64,000 bases of DNA, from the NCBI RefSeq assembly GCF_001866645.1, contig NZ_MLYP01000006.1, forward strand, positions 62,001 to 126,000, read 5' to 3'. The notes below the pieces were generated by a model. That model saw only the letters and a program-made list of their open reading frames with translations, was not told the DNA's origin and ran no database searches. The stretch is from Streptomyces colonosanans (GTDB lineage Bacteria; Actinomycetota; Actinomycetes; Streptomycetales; Streptomycetaceae). Below are positions 28,454 to 41,748 of the stretch, in pieces. Position 1 is the stretch's first letter; every line of letters begins with the position of its first letter. Both the position numbers and the translations under genes were made by a program.

Positions 28454-29356
28454 CTAGGCGGCCGTCACGGCCGCGCGGATCTCCTCCGCGAAACGATCGG
28501 CGGCCTCCTGCAGCGCGACGACATCGGGGCCGTACCGCAGTACCCCCCGGCTCACGTTCGGCACCACGTTGCGCACCGCCGCCCCGAAGACCCCGGGAAG
28601 ATCGGCCGGAGTGGCTCCCTGTGCGCCAATGCCGGGCGCGAGGAGCGGTCCGTTGATGTCGAGGTCGTACGACGACAGGTCGCCGAGCGTGGCACCGACG
28701 ACCGCGCCGAAGGAGCCGAGGGGCGCCTCACCCGCGTTCTCGGTGGCGAGGTGGGCCAGCATCGTCGCCGCGACGTTCCGGCCGTCGGTCCGCACCGCGT
28801 GCTGCACCTCGCCGCCCTCCGGGTTGGAGGTCAGCGCGAGCACGAAGAGCCCGGCGCCGTTCTCGCGCGCCAGTTCCACGGCCGGCCTGAGCGACCCGTA
28901 GCCGAGGTAGGGCGAGACGGTCAGCGCGTCCGAGGACAGCGGGGCGTCCTTGTGGAGGAAGGATTCGGCGTACGCGGCCATGGTCGAGCCGATGTCACCG
29001 CGCTTGGCGTCCATGACGACCAGCGCCCCCGCCGCCCGTGCCTCCTGCACCGACTTCTCCAGGACGGCGACGCCGCGCGCCCCGAAGCGCTCGAAGAACG
29101 CGCTCTGCGGCTTGAGGACGGCGACCCGCTCGGCCATGGCCTCGACAACCGTGCGGCTGAACCGCTCCAGGCCCGCGACGTCGTCGTTCAGACCCCACTC
29201 GGTGAGCAGCGAGGCGTGCGGATCGATGCCGACGCACAGCGGCCCGCGCTCGTCCATGGCCCGGCGAAGCCGCGCACCAAAGGGTTCTTCAGAAGGCCTC
29301 TGCGGCCCGGAGGGCCTCGTTGAGGGGTGGTGGTCGGGAGACGGGTGGGCCGTCAT
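28454..29356 (-). CDS. pyrF: Orotidine-5'-phosphate decarboxylase (type 2)
   Basis: This 300-residue enzyme makes UMP from OMP. It is the longer type-2 form: LCVGIDPHASLLTEWG near residues 40-55, VAVLKPQSAFFERFGARG near 78-95, and the catalytic Lys/Asp segment VVMDAKRGDIGSTMAAYAES near 112-131. ATG at 29356 overlaps the pyrD stop by four bases. The first 25 residues are Pro/Ser-rich and unlike the core, so an internal start is possible. Last gene of the pyr operon. Confidence 0.95.
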   Translation of the reverse strand: MTAHPSPDHHPSTRPSGPQRPSEEPFGARLRRAMDERGPLCVGIDPHASLLTEWGLNDDVAGLERFSRTVVEAMAERVAVLKPQSAFFERFGARGVAVLEKSVQEARAAGALVVMDAKRGDIGSTMAAYAESFLHKDAPLSSDALTVSPYLGYGSLRPAVELARENGAGLFVLALTSNPEGGEVQHAVRTDGRNVAATMLAHLATENAGEAPLGSFGAVVGATLGDLSSYDLDINGPLLAPGIGAQGATPADLPGVFGAAVRNVVPNVSRGVLRYGPDVVALQEAADRFAEEIRAAVTAA

Positions 29357-30459
29357 GCGGTCTTCCTCACATCGGCGCCCACCGCGTCGGCGAGCGTGGC
29401 GTACGGACTCGTGCGCAGACGCGCGGCGAGCCCCTTGTGGATGGCGCGGGCCCAGAACGGCCCCTCGTAGATCAGCGCGCTGTAGCCCTGTACCAGCGTG
29501 GCACCGGCCAGGATGCGCTGCCAGGCGTCCTCGGCGCTCTCGATGCCGCCGACCCCCACGAGGGTGATGCGGTCGCCCACGCGCGCGTAGAGGCGGCGCA
29601 GCACCTCCAGGGAGCGAGCTTTCAGGGGCGCGCCCGACAGACCGCCGGTCTCCTTCACCAGGGAGGGGTCGGACTTCAAGCCGAGTCCCTCGCGCGCGAT
29701 GGTGGTGTTCGTGGCGATGATCCCGTCCAGGCCCAGCTCCACGGCGAGGTCGGCGACGGCGTCGATGTCCTCGTCGGCCAGGTCGGGGGCGATCTTCACC
29801 AGGAGCGGGACGCGTCGCGCGGTGACCGCACGGTCGGCGGCCTCGCGGACGGCGCCCAGCAGCGGGCGCAGCGCCTCGGTGGCCTGCAGATTGCGCAGAC
29901 CGGGAGTGTTCGGGGACGAGACGTTGACGACCAGGTAGTCGGCGTACGGCGCGAGGCGCTCCGCCGACTTCACGTAGTCACCGACGGCCTCGGCCTCGGG
30001 GACGACCTTGGTCTTGCCGATGTTGACGCCCACGACGGTCTTGAAGACGGGCGTACGGGAGGCCAGGCGCGCGGCCACGGCCAGCGAGCCCTCGTTGTTG
30101 AAGCCCATGCGGTTGATCAGCGCCCGGTCCTGGACGAGACGGAACAACCGAGTCTTCGGGTTGCCCGGCTGCGGCTCCCCGGTGACCGTGCCGATCTCGA
30201 TGTGGTCGAAGCCCAGCATCGACATCCCGTCGACGGCGACCGCGTTCTTGTCGAAGCCTGCCGCGAGCCCGAAGGGACCGTGCATCCGCAGCCCGAACGC
30301 CTCCGTGCGCAGTTCCTTGTGGCGAGGTGCCAGGGCGGCCGCGACGAAGGTACGCAGGACGGGGATGCGGGCCGCCAGACGGATCCACCGGAAGGCCAGG
30401 TGGTGGGCTTCCTCCGGGTCCATGCGGGTGAAAGCCAGACGGAAGAAAAGCTTGTACAT
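29353..30459 (-). CDS. pyrD: Dihydroorotate dehydrogenase (quinone), class 2
   Basis: This 368-residue membrane-associated FMN enzyme oxidises dihydroorotate with quinone. The class-2 N-terminal helix ([20 protein letters not shown]) is present, followed by [16 protein letters not shown] near 77-92 (FMN contacts), the catalytic-base segment [14 protein letters not shown] near 175-188 with Ser as base, and TNTTIAR near 250. It begins 55 bases after carB and overlaps pyrF by four bases. Confidence 0.97.
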   Translation of the reverse strand: MYKLFFRLAFTRMDPEEAHHLAFRWIRLAARIPVLRTFVAAALAPRHKELRTEAFGLRMHGPFGLAAGFDKNAVAVDGMSMLGFDHIEIGTVTGEPQPGNPKTRLFRLVQDRALINRMGFNNEGSLAVAARLASRTPVFKTVVGVNIGKTKVVPEAEAVGDYVKSAERLAPYADYLVVNVSSPNTPGLRNLQATEALRPLLGAVREAADRAVTARRVPLLVKIAPDLADEDIDAVADLAVELGLDGIIATNTTIAREGLGLKSDPSLVKETGGLSGAPLKARSLEVLRRLYARVGDRITLVGVGGIESAEDAWQRILAGATLVQGYSALIYEGPFWARAIHKGLAARLRTSPYATLADAVGADVRKTA

Positions 30460-30514
30460 GTAGGTGTCCTCATGAAGAGGGGGACACCGTTTCCGATGTC
30501 CCCCTCGTCGACTG

Positions 30515-33815
<3,301 letters not shown>

Positions 33816-33823
<8 letters not shown>

Positions 33824-34958
33824 GCTGGCCCTCCATCAGGGATACGAAGCGGTCGAACAGGTAGGCGGCGTCATGCGGACCCGCTGCCGCTTCGGGGTGG
33901 TACTGGACGCTGAAGGCCGGCTGATCGAGCAGCTGGAGGCCCTCCACCACGTTGTCGTTCAGGCAGACGTGGGAGACCTCGGCACGGCCGTAGGAGGTGT
34001 CGGACACCTTGTCGAGGGGGGCGTCGACGGCGAAGCCGTGGTTGTGCGCGGTGACCTCGACCTTGCCGGTCGTACGGTCCTGCACCGGCTGGTTGATGCC
34101 GCGGTGGCCGTACTTCAGCTTGTAGGTGCCGAAGCCGAGCGCACGGCCCAGGATCTGGTTGCCGAAGCAGATGCCGAACAGGGGCGTCTTGCGCTCCAGG
34201 ACGGCCTGCATGACGGAGACCGGGTGGTCGGCGGTGGCCGGGTCGCCGGGGCCGTTGGAGAAGAACACACCGTCCGGGTTCACCGCGTACACGTCCTCGA
34301 CGGTCGCGGTCGCGGGCAGCACGTGCACCTCGATGCCGCGCTCGGCCATGCGGTGCGGGGTCATGCCCTTGATGCCGAGGTCGACGGCGGCGACGGTGAA
34401 CTTCTTCGCGCCGATCGCGGGGACGACGTACGCCTCCGTGGTGGCGACCTCGGCGGAGAGGTCCGCGCCCTTCATCTCGGGGGCCTGGCGCACCTCGGCG
34501 AGCATCGTGCCCTCGTCGGGCAGCGCGTTGCCGGAGAAGATGCCGACGCGCATGGCGCCGCGCTCGCGCAGGTGACGGGTGAGTGCGCGGGTGTCGATGT
34601 TGCTGATGCCGACGACGCCCTGGTGGCGCAGTTCCTCGTCCAGCGAGCGCCGGGAGCGCCAGTTGGAGGGCACGCGTGCGGGGTCGCGCACCACGTAGCC
34701 CGCGACCCAGATCCGCTTCGACTCGGGGTCCTCGTCATTGACGCCGGTGTTGCCGACGTGCGGGGCGGTCATCACGACGACCTGGCGGTGGTACGACGGG
34801 TCGGTGAGGGTCTCCTGGTAGCCGGTCATGCCGGTGGAGAACACGGCCTCGCCGAAGGTCACCCCCACGGCCCCGTAGGCACGGCCGCGGAAGATCCGGC
34901 CGTCCTCCAGGACGAGTACGGCGGGAACCTTGGCGGTTCCCCTGGTGGAGGTCGTCAT
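33816..34958 (-). CDS. carA: Carbamoyl-phosphate synthase, small (glutaminase) subunit
   Basis: This 380-residue subunit releases ammonia from glutamine for CarB. The N-terminal CarA domain has [19 protein letters not shown] at 15-33. The C-terminal class-I glutamine amidotransferase domain has FFSNGPGDP near 233, nucleophile Cys in [16 protein letters not shown] near 263-278 and the His-Glu pair in [15 protein letters not shown] near 345. ATG at 34958 overlaps the upstream PH-like gene by four bases; the longer frame to 35267 lies antisense-like over that gene. Confidence 0.98.
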
Positions 34959-35515
34959 CGTGCGCCTTCCCTCTTGTTGATCATCTTGTTCAGGGTGTCG
35001 ACCCATTCGTTGTGCTCGGCCGCGCGGTCGGAGCGGAATCCGGAGTCGATCAGCTTGTCGCCGTGTTCCCAGGTCACGACCAGCAGGCCGCCCTCGGTGA
35101 GGACCTTGCCCGCGATGCCTTTGTCGAGCCGGGCCTCGCGCAGTGCGGCGGCCGGGATGAAGAAGTCGGTCGCCCCCGGGCGTACGACATCCAGGCCCGC
35201 GTCCGTCAGCGTGAGCTCGACCCGGCTGCGAGTACCCAGGCCATGGGCCACGATGCGGTCCAGCCACTGCCCGGCGGCGGTGGAGCCGTGGTAGCGGCCG
35301 CTCATCGTCAGTGTGGCGTCACCGGGGCTGCTGGGCGCGCTGGGCAGCTCCGGCAGGTCGCTCTGGAGGGTGCCGCGCCACTTCCAGCCCTCGCGCATCA
35401 GCCAGTAGACGAGGGCGATGAACAGGGCGAGGCCCACGAGCCAGCCGATGCGGGCGCCCCAGTTGGTCACTTCCGCCGAAGTCTTCTCGGCGGCCAGCAG
35501 ATACAGAGATGTCAC
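34955..35515 (-). CDS. PH-like domain membrane protein of the pyr operon
   Basis: This 186-residue protein has one N-terminal transmembrane helix (about residues 22-40, [18 protein letters not shown]) and a cytoplasmic C-terminal domain of PH-like predicted type. That domain includes [23 protein letters not shown] and [17 protein letters not shown]. It overlaps both neighbours by four bases (pyrC at 35512-35515 and carA at 34955-34958), so it is a built-in member of the operon, as in other actinobacteria. No catalytic motif is seen. A role in linking pyrimidine enzymes to the membrane is possible but speculative. Confidence 0.85.
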   Translation of the reverse strand: MTSLYLLAAEKTSAEVTNWGARIGWLVGLALFIALVYWLMREGWKWRGTLQSDLPELPSAPSSPGDATLTMSGRYHGSTAAGQWLDRIVAHGLGTRSRVELTLTDAGLDVVRPGATDFFIPAAALREARLDKGIAGKVLTEGGLLVVTWEHGDKLIDSGFRSDRAAEHNEWVDTLNKMINKREGAR

Positions 35516-36798
35516 GCGAGTTTCCCGTCGACGAGTGTGGCCGTGCCCCGGAGCCAGGTGTGCGTGACACGGCCCGGCAGCTCACGGCCCTCGTACGGAG
35601 TGTTGCGGCTGCGCGAGGCGAAGCCCGCGGGGTCCACCTGCCCACGGTATGCCGTGTCGACGAGGGTGAGGTTGGCGGGCTCACCTGCCGAGACGGGGCG
35701 GCCGTGGCCGCCGGCCCGGCCGATCCGCGCGGGCGTGAAGGACATACGGTCGGCGACGCCCGCCCAGTCGAGCAGCCCGGTGTCGACCATCGTCTGCTGC
35801 ACCACGGACAGTGCGGTCTCCAGGCCGACCATGCCCATGGCGGCCGCGGCCCACTCGCAGTCCTTGTCCTCGTGCGGGTGCGGGGCGTGGTCGGTGGCGA
35901 CGATGTCGATCGTGCCGTCGGCGAGCGCCTCGCGCAGCGCCATCACGTCGCGCTCGGTGCGCAGCGGGGGGTTGACCTTGTAGACGGGGTTGTAGCTGCG
36001 CACCAGTTCGTCGGTGAGGAGGAGGTGGTGCGGGGTGACCTCGGCGGTGACGTCGATGCCGCGGGACTTGGCCCAGCGCACGATCTCGACCGAGCCGGCG
36101 GTCGACAGGTGGCAGATGTGGACGCGCGAGCCGACGTGCTCGGCGAGCAGGACGTCCCGGGCGATGATCGACTCCTCCGCGACCGCCGGCCAGCCCCGCA
36201 GGCCCAGCTCGGAGGAGACGACGCCCTCGTTCATCTGGGCGCCCTCGGTCAGCCGCGGCTCCTGGGCGTGCTGGGCGATGACGCCGCCGAAGGCCTTCAC
36301 GTACTCCAGCGCGCGACGCATGATCACCGCGTCGTCCACGCACTTGCCGTCGTCGGAGAAGACGGTGACACCCGCCGCGGACTCGTGCATGGCGCCCAGC
36401 TCCGCGAGCTTCCTGCCTTCCAGGCCCACCGTGACGGCGCCGATGGGCTGCACGTCGCAGTAGCCGTGCTCCCGGCCGAGGCGCCAGACCTGCTCGACGA
36501 CACCGGCGGTGTCGGCGACCGGGAAGGTGTTGGCCATGGCGAACACGGCCGTGTAACCGCCACGGGCCGCCGCGCGCGTACCGGTGAGGACCGTCTCGGA
36601 GTCCTCGCGGCCGGGCTCGCGCAGATGGGTGTGCAGGTCGACCAGGCCCGGCAGGAGCACCTTGCCGTCGGCCTCGACGACCTCGACGCCCTCGTCCGTA
36701 AGGCCCGTACCGACGGCCTCGATGGTCTCACCGTCGATCAGTACGTCCTGCGGCTCGCCGCCGAGCACCTTCGCACCACGGATCAAGGTCTTGCTCAT
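35512..36798 (-). CDS. pyrC: Dihydroorotase
   Basis: This 428-residue class-I dihydroorotase (AllB-like) cyclises carbamoyl aspartate. Zinc ligands lie in GLVDLHTHLREPG near residues 50-62 (HxH), with further His ligands in HICHLSTAGSVEIV near 230-245, and the catalytic Asp is in IVATDHAPHPHEDKD near 300-314. ATG at 36798 sits five bases after pyrB; the stop overlaps the PH-like gene. Confidence 0.97.
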   Translation of the reverse strand: MSKTLIRGAKVLGGEPQDVLIDGETIEAVGTGLTDEGVEVVEADGKVLLPGLVDLHTHLREPGREDSETVLTGTRAAARGGYTAVFAMANTFPVADTAGVVEQVWRLGREHGYCDVQPIGAVTVGLEGRKLAELGAMHESAAGVTVFSDDGKCVDDAVIMRRALEYVKAFGGVIAQHAQEPRLTEGAQMNEGVVSSELGLRGWPAVAEESIIARDVLLAEHVGSRVHICHLSTAGSVEIVRWAKSRGIDVTAEVTPHHLLLTDELVRSYNPVYKVNPPLRTERDVMALREALADGTIDIVATDHAPHPHEDKDCEWAAAAMGMVGLETALSVVQQTMVDTGLLDWAGVADRMSFTPARIGRAGGHGRPVSAGEPANLTLVDTAYRGQVDPAGFASRSRNTPYEGRELPGRVTHTWLRGTATLVDGKLA

Positions 36799-36803
36799 GG
36801 GTG

Positions 36804-37817
36804 TTACTTCTCCTCGGTACGGGGGTGGGTGTCGACGAGCCCGTTGGCTGCCTCGGGCGCCGCCTTCGCGTCGAACGCGGCGCCCCCGAGCAGCAGGTAC
36901 AGGACCGCCATGCGGATGGAGACACCGTTCGACACCTGCTCGACGGCGGTGCAGCGCGGCGAGTCGGCGACCTCGGCGGTGATCTCCATGCCGCGGACCA
37001 TCGGGCCGGGGTGCATCACGATGGCGTGCTCGGGCATCTTCGCCATGCGGTCGGCGTCCAGGCCGTAGCGCCGCGCGTACTCGCGCTCGGTCGGGAAGAA
37101 GGCCGCGTTCATGCGCTCGCGCTGGACGCGCAGCATCATCACCGCGTCCGACTTGGGCAGGGTGCTGTCGAGGTCGTACGAGATCTCGCAGGGCCAGGAC
37201 GGCACGCCGACCGGCAGCAGAGTGGGCGGGGCGACCAGGGTGACGTCGGCGCCGAGAGTGTGCAGCAGTTCCACGTTGGAACGGGCGACCCGGCTGTGCA
37301 GCACGTCGCCGACGATGGTGATGCGCTTGCCTGCCAGGTCGCGGCCGAGCCCCGTGTCCCGGCCGACCAGGCGGCGGCGCATGGTGAAGGCGTCGAGCAG
37401 GGCCTGCGTGGGGTGCTGGTGGGTGCCGTCGCCGGCGTTGATGACGGCGGCGTCGATCCAGCCGGAGGTGGCCAGGCGGTAGGGGGCTCCGGAGGCTCCG
37501 TGCCGGATGACTACAGCATCGACGCCCATGGCCTCCAGGGTCTGGGCGGTGTCTTTGAGGGACTCGCCCTTGGAGACGCTGGAGCCCTTCGCGGTGAAGT
37601 TGATCACGTCCGCGGAGAGGCGTTTCTCCGCGGCCTCGAAGGAGATCCGGGTGCGGGTCGAGTCCTCGAAGAAAAGGTTGACGACGGTGCGGCCGCGCAG
37701 GGTCGGCAGCTTCTTGATCGGCCGGTCGGCGACCCGGGCCATCTCCTCGGCGGTGTCGAGGATCAGGACGGCGTCGTCGCGGGTGAGGTCGGCGGCCGAG
37801 ATGAGATGACGCTGCAT
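36804..37817 (-). CDS. pyrB: Aspartate carbamoyltransferase, catalytic subunit
   Basis: This 337-residue enzyme transfers carbamoyl to aspartate. [20 protein letters not shown] at about residues 50-69 contains the carbamoyl-phosphate-binding STRTR motif; [14 protein letters not shown] is near 137-150; and [11 protein letters not shown] is near 261-271. No pyrI regulatory subunit gene is next to it, consistent with the unregulated class that depends on PyrR-type transcript control. It follows pyrR by 129 bases, in which I see no clear hairpin terminator. Confidence 0.97.
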   Translation of the reverse strand: MQRHLISAADLTRDDAVLILDTAEEMARVADRPIKKLPTLRGRTVVNLFFEDSTRTRISFEAAEKRLSADVINFTAKGSSVSKGESLKDTAQTLEAMGVDAVVIRHGASGAPYRLATSGWIDAAVINAGDGTHQHPTQALLDAFTMRRRLVGRDTGLGRDLAGKRITIVGDVLHSRVARSNVELLHTLGADVTLVAPPTLLPVGVPSWPCEISYDLDSTLPKSDAVMMLRVQRERMNAAFFPTEREYARRYGLDADRMAKMPEHAIVMHPGPMVRGMEITAEVADSPRCTAVEQVSNGVSIRMAVLYLLLGGAAFDAKAAPEAANGLVDTHPRTEEK

Positions 37818-37946
37818 CTTTCAGGCTCCGTAAAGCAGTTCATTCGGGAAGCGGGGGTCCGGGGGTCCCGGAAGGCACAGCTGGGCAGAACGGGCGCGCG
37901 CGCAGGCGCACTCGTAGGGCGTGAGGTAGTGGCCTACGCCGGAGTA

Positions 37947-38554
<608 letters not shown>

Positions 38555-38708
38555 ACCTTAAAGGACGTCGGAATTGCGCCATCCAGGCTACCAGCCCACC
38601 GACGGCGGCCGATCACCCCCCTGGCCTCCGCGTCACCCGTTCGGCGTCATAGAACGCCGTCTTCCGCGGAAGGGTCGGTCCGGACCATTCGGCTTGACGA
38701 GGCAGAGT

Positions 38709-38736
38709 AACGCTGCGTAACCTCACAGTGAGTTAC
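38709..38736 (+). promoter_or_regulatory. Two BldD boxes in the bldD promoter region
   Basis: TAACGCTGCGTAA (38709-38721) fits the BldD consensus TNACNCWGNGTNA at every defined base. TCACAGTGAGTTA (38724-38736) fits it with one mismatch. They lie 48-75 bases upstream of the bldD start, where BldD is known to repress its own gene, and also upstream of divergent pyrR. Confidence 0.85.
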
Positions 38737-38783
38737 CAGCCGCGCGGCGGAGCCGCACGTCGACACCGTGTCCGGGGAGCCAT

Positions 38784-39284
38784 ATGTCCAGCGAATACGC
38801 CAAACAGCTCGGGGCCAAGCTCCGGGCCATCCGCACCCAGCAGGGCCTTTCCCTCCACGGTGTGGAGGAGAAGTCCCAGGGACGCTGGAAGGCGGTCGTG
38901 GTCGGTTCGTACGAGCGTGGAGACCGCGCCGTCACCGTGCAGCGCCTCGCCGAGCTGGCGGATTTCTACGGGGTTCCGGTACAGGAGCTGCTGCCCGGCA
39001 CCACTCCGGGCGGTGCCGCCGAGCCGCCGCCGAAGCTCGTCCTGGACCTGGAGCGCCTGGCCACCGTGCCGGCCGAGAAGGCGGGCCCGCTGCAGCGCTA
39101 CGCGGCGACGATCCAGTCGCAGCGCGGTGACTACAACGGCAAGGTGCTGTCGATCCGCCAGGACGACCTGCGCACGCTCGCGGTCATCTACGACCAGTCG
39201 CCCTCCGTCCTGACCGAGCAGCTGATCAGCTGGGGAGTCCTGGACGCGGACGCGCGCCGCGCCGTCTCCCACGAGGAGAGCTGA
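38784..39284 (+). CDS. bldD: Developmental master regulator BldD
   Basis: This 166-residue regulator represses sporulation genes during vegetative growth. The N-terminal helix-turn-helix is at residues about 4-70 (KLRAIRTQQGLSLHGVEEKS). The C-terminal domain carries the bipartite c-di-GMP site: R114-G-D116 and R125-Q-D-D128 are both intact, so dimerisation by a c-di-GMP tetramer should work. An autoregulatory pair of BldD boxes precedes it. The ATG at 38784 is standard. It is a single gene followed by a 21-bp stem terminator. This gene alone strongly indicates Streptomyces or a close sporulating relative. Confidence 0.98.
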   Translation: MSSEYAKQLGAKLRAIRTQQGLSLHGVEEKSQGRWKAVVVGSYERGDRAVTVQRLAELADFYGVPVQELLPGTTPGGAAEPPPKLVLDLERLATVPAEKAGPLQRYAATIQSQRGDYNGKVLSIRQDDLRTLAVIYDQSPSVLTEQLISWGVLDADARRAVSHEES

Positions 39285-39307
39285 CCCTCCAGCCTCAGCA
39301 GAAACGT

Positions 39308-39358
39308 GCCGTCGGGGTGGCCGGAACCGCATGGTTCCGGCCACCCCGACGGCGTTTT
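39308..39358 (+). terminator. bldD terminator, 21-bp perfect stem
   Basis: Bases 39308-39328 pair perfectly with 39333-39353 around a GCAT loop, followed by GTTTT. Strong intrinsic terminator 23 bases past the bldD stop. Confidence 0.93.
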
Positions 39359-39381
39359 GCGAGCACCGGCAGCCGTACGAG

Positions 39382-39427
39382 AACGCCTCGGGGCCCGCAG
39401 CACAGGTGCTGCGGGCCCCGAGGCGTT
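39382..39427 (-). terminator. nusB-side terminator, 22-bp perfect stem
   Basis: Bases 39382-39403 pair perfectly with 39406-39427 around a two-base loop; it lies eight bases beyond the nusB stop on the minus strand. No T-run follows. It could also cap transcripts from the plus strand. Confidence 0.85.
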
Positions 39428-39435
39428 GACGCGTA

Positions 39436-39870
39436 TCAGCCCTCGTCGCGGCGCAACGACGGCTTCAGGTCCTTCAGCCGGCCGAGCAGGCCGTTGACGA
39501 ACGCGGGCGACTCGTCCGTGGAGAACTCCTTGGCGAGCTGCACCATCTCGTCGAGCACCACGGCGTCAGGGGTCTCGTCGACCCAGATCAGCTCGTAGGC
39601 GCCGAGGCGCAGGATGTTGCGGTCGACGACCGGCATCCGGTCGAGCGTCCAGCCGACCGCGTACTGCGCGATCAGCTCGTCGATACGCCGCGCGTGCTCC
39701 GCGTAGCCCTCGACCAGCTGCATCGTGTACTCGCTCACCGGCGGCTGCCGGGTGTCGGACCGCGAATGCCGGATCCAGTCCGCGAGGACCGTGAGGACGT
39801 CGGCCCCACGCTGGTCACCCTCGAAGAGGATCTGGAAGGCGCGCTTACGGGCCGTGTTACGGGCAGCCAC
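39436..39870 (-). CDS. nusB: Transcription antitermination factor NusB
   Basis: This 144-residue all-helical protein binds boxA RNA with NusE (S10) to support rRNA transcription. AARNTARKRAFQILFEGDQRG at the N-terminus and MPVVDRNILRLGAYELIWVDETPDAVVLDE in the middle are characteristic, as is the C-terminal FVNGLLGRLKD. The ATG at 39870 is two bases after the efp stop, indicating an efp-nusB operon. Confidence 0.97.
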   Translation of the reverse strand: MAARNTARKRAFQILFEGDQRGADVLTVLADWIRHSRSDTRQPPVSEYTMQLVEGYAEHARRIDELIAQYAVGWTLDRMPVVDRNILRLGAYELIWVDETPDAVVLDEMVQLAKEFSTDESPAFVNGLLGRLKDLKPSLRRDEG

Positions 39871-39872
39871 GG

Positions 39873-40439
39873 TTAGCTGTTCACCCGGCCGAGGTAGTCG
39901 CTCGTACGGGTGTCGACCTTGATCTTCTCACCGGTGGTGATGAAGAGCGGGACCTGGATCTGGTGGCCGGTCTCCAGCGTGGCGGGCTTGGTGCCGCCGG
40001 TGGAGCGGTCGCCCTGGACGCCCGGCTCGGTCTCGGCGATGGTCAGCTCGACGGCGGCCGGGAGCTCGACGAAGAGCACCTCACCCTCGTGCTGGGCGAC
40101 GGTGGCCATGAAGCCCTCGATCAGGAAGTTGGCGGCGTCGCCGACGGCCTTGCGGTCGACGTGAAGCTGGTCGTACGTCTCCATGTCCATGAAGACGAAG
40201 TAGTCGCCGTCCATGTACGAGAACTGCATGTCGCGCTTGTCGACAGTGGCCGTCTCGACCTTGACGCCGGCGTTGAAGGTCTTGTCGACGACCTTGCCGG
40301 AGAGCACGTTCTTGAGCTTGGTGCGCACGAAGGCCGGGCCCTTGCCGGGCTTGACGTGCTGGAACTCGACGACGGACCACAGCTGGCCGCCTTCGAGCTT
40401 GAGCACCATGCCGTTCTTGAGGTCGTTCGTGGAAGCCAC
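39873..40439 (-). CDS. efp: Elongation factor P
   Basis: This 188-residue three-domain translation factor relieves ribosome stalling at polyproline. [17 protein letters not shown] starts the KOW-like domain. The loop [17 protein letters not shown] places Lys33 at the tip where EF-P contacts the P-site tRNA; the PGKGP form is the actinobacterial-type loop. The C-terminal signature is [30 protein letters not shown]. It lies between an M24-peptidase homologue and nusB. Confidence 0.98.
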   Translation of the reverse strand: MASTNDLKNGMVLKLEGGQLWSVVEFQHVKPGKGPAFVRTKLKNVLSGKVVDKTFNAGVKVETATVDKRDMQFSYMDGDYFVFMDMETYDQLHVDRKAVGDAANFLIEGFMATVAQHEGEVLFVELPAAVELTIAETEPGVQGDRSTGGTKPATLETGHQIQVPLFITTGEKIKVDTRTSDYLGRVNS

Positions 40440-40486
40440 GGTTGCGGAATCTCCTGGACTGACGTGGACGACCCCGGGGCACGCGC

Positions 40487-41593
40487 CTACAACGCGAGCA
40501 GCTCCTTGGTCGTGATGGTGAGTAGCTCGGGTCCGCCGTCCGCCTCGGGGCGTACGACGAGCGTGTCATCAATCCGGACACCGCCCCGTCCGGGGAGGTG
40601 GACCCCCGGTTCGACGGTGACCGGCACGCAAGCGTCCAGTTTACCCATGGCCGCGGGGGCAAGCTGCGGGTCCTCATCGATTTCGAGTCCCACGCCGTGC
40701 CCGGTCACCGGCGGAAGGCCCTCACCGTACCCCGCGGAATCCAGCATCTGGCGTGCGGCGCGGTCCACATCGCGGCAGGCGGCGCCGGGCGCCAGCGCCT
40801 GCCGCCCGGCGCGCTGGGCGGCGAAGACGAGGTCGTACAGCTCGATCTGCCAGTCCGCGGGCGAGGTGCCGATGACGAAGGTACGGCCGATCTCACAGCG
40901 ATAGCCGCGGTAGGCGGCTCCCAGACAGACGGACAGGAAGTCGCCCTCCTCCACACGCCGGTCCGTGGGGCAGTGCCCGCGGCGGCCCGCGTTCGGGCCG
41001 GTGGCGACCGAGGTGGTGAAGGCGGGCCCGTCGGCGCCATGATCGACGAGGCGACGCTCCAGTTCGAGGGCGAGATGGCGCTCGGTGCGGCCCACGAGGA
41101 TCGATTCGAGCAGTTCGCTCAGGGCCTGGTCGGCGATCTCCGCGCCGATCCTCAGCAGGGAGATCTCCTCCTCGTCCTTGACCAGGCGCAGCTGCTCGAC
41201 CGCACTGCCGAGGTCGGCGAGCCGCAGCCGGGGCGCGACCGACCGCAGGGCGCGGTGCCGGGCGACCGTGAGGTGGTGCTCCTCGACCGCCAGCGAGTCG
41301 GCGCCCTGCGCGGCGGCCAGGTCGGCTGCCGCGACGGCGCAGTCACCGCCGGGCGCCGGCAGCGTCTGCAGGCGCAGCGCCTGGTCGGGCCGCCCGTCGC
41401 CGCCCTGTTCGTCCGGCGGGCCGGCACACAGCAGAACGTCCTCGCCCATCCCCAGCAGCAGTACCGCGCCACGCGGCACGGCGCCCGCGAGATAGCGGAC
41501 GTTGGCGGGGCGGGAGACCAGCGCCGTCGCACTGCCACCCGCGCTGCAGCGTTCCCTCAGCCGCTCGCGGCGGGCCGCGTACACCTGTGACAT
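40487..41593 (-). CDS. M24 (Xaa-Pro peptidase-like) protein with substituted metal ligands
   Basis: This 368-residue protein has an N-terminal creatinase-like domain and a C-terminal pita-bread fold: [53 protein letters not shown] and [18 protein letters not shown]. Active PepP/PepQ enzymes have Asp-Asp-His-Glu-Glu dimetal ligands. Here the first Asp (LLDFGA) is Cys in VCLGA, the second Asp (SDITRT) is Glu in CEIGRT, His is retained, one Glu is retained, and the last Glu is Asp. Peptidase activity is therefore uncertain. It is 47 bases upstream of efp and likely co-transcribed. Confidence 0.88.
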   Translation of the reverse strand: MSQVYAARRERLRERCSAGGSATALVSRPANVRYLAGAVPRGAVLLLGMGEDVLLCAGPPDEQGGDGRPDQALRLQTLPAPGGDCAVAAADLAAAQGADSLAVEEHHLTVARHRALRSVAPRLRLADLGSAVEQLRLVKDEEEISLLRIGAEIADQALSELLESILVGRTERHLALELERRLVDHGADGPAFTTSVATGPNAGRRGHCPTDRRVEEGDFLSVCLGAAYRGYRCEIGRTFVIGTSPADWQIELYDLVFAAQRAGRQALAPGAACRDVDRAARQMLDSAGYGEGLPPVTGHGVGLEIDEDPQLAPAAMGKLDACVPVTVEPGVHLPGRGGVRIDDTLVVRPEADGGPELLTITTKELLAL

Positions 41594-41748
41594 GACCCGA
41601 GCCTACGAGGGGTGGCCGAATATCGCCGGTCCAGCGGGGCCGGACGGGCGCCGAGGCGGCCGTCAGAGGCGTCCTGGAGCCCCGGGAACGTCTGGTGGAT
41701 CTTCTGAATCTTCGCTGCGGTACCGGCCCACCAGCCGTCCCCCGGGCT

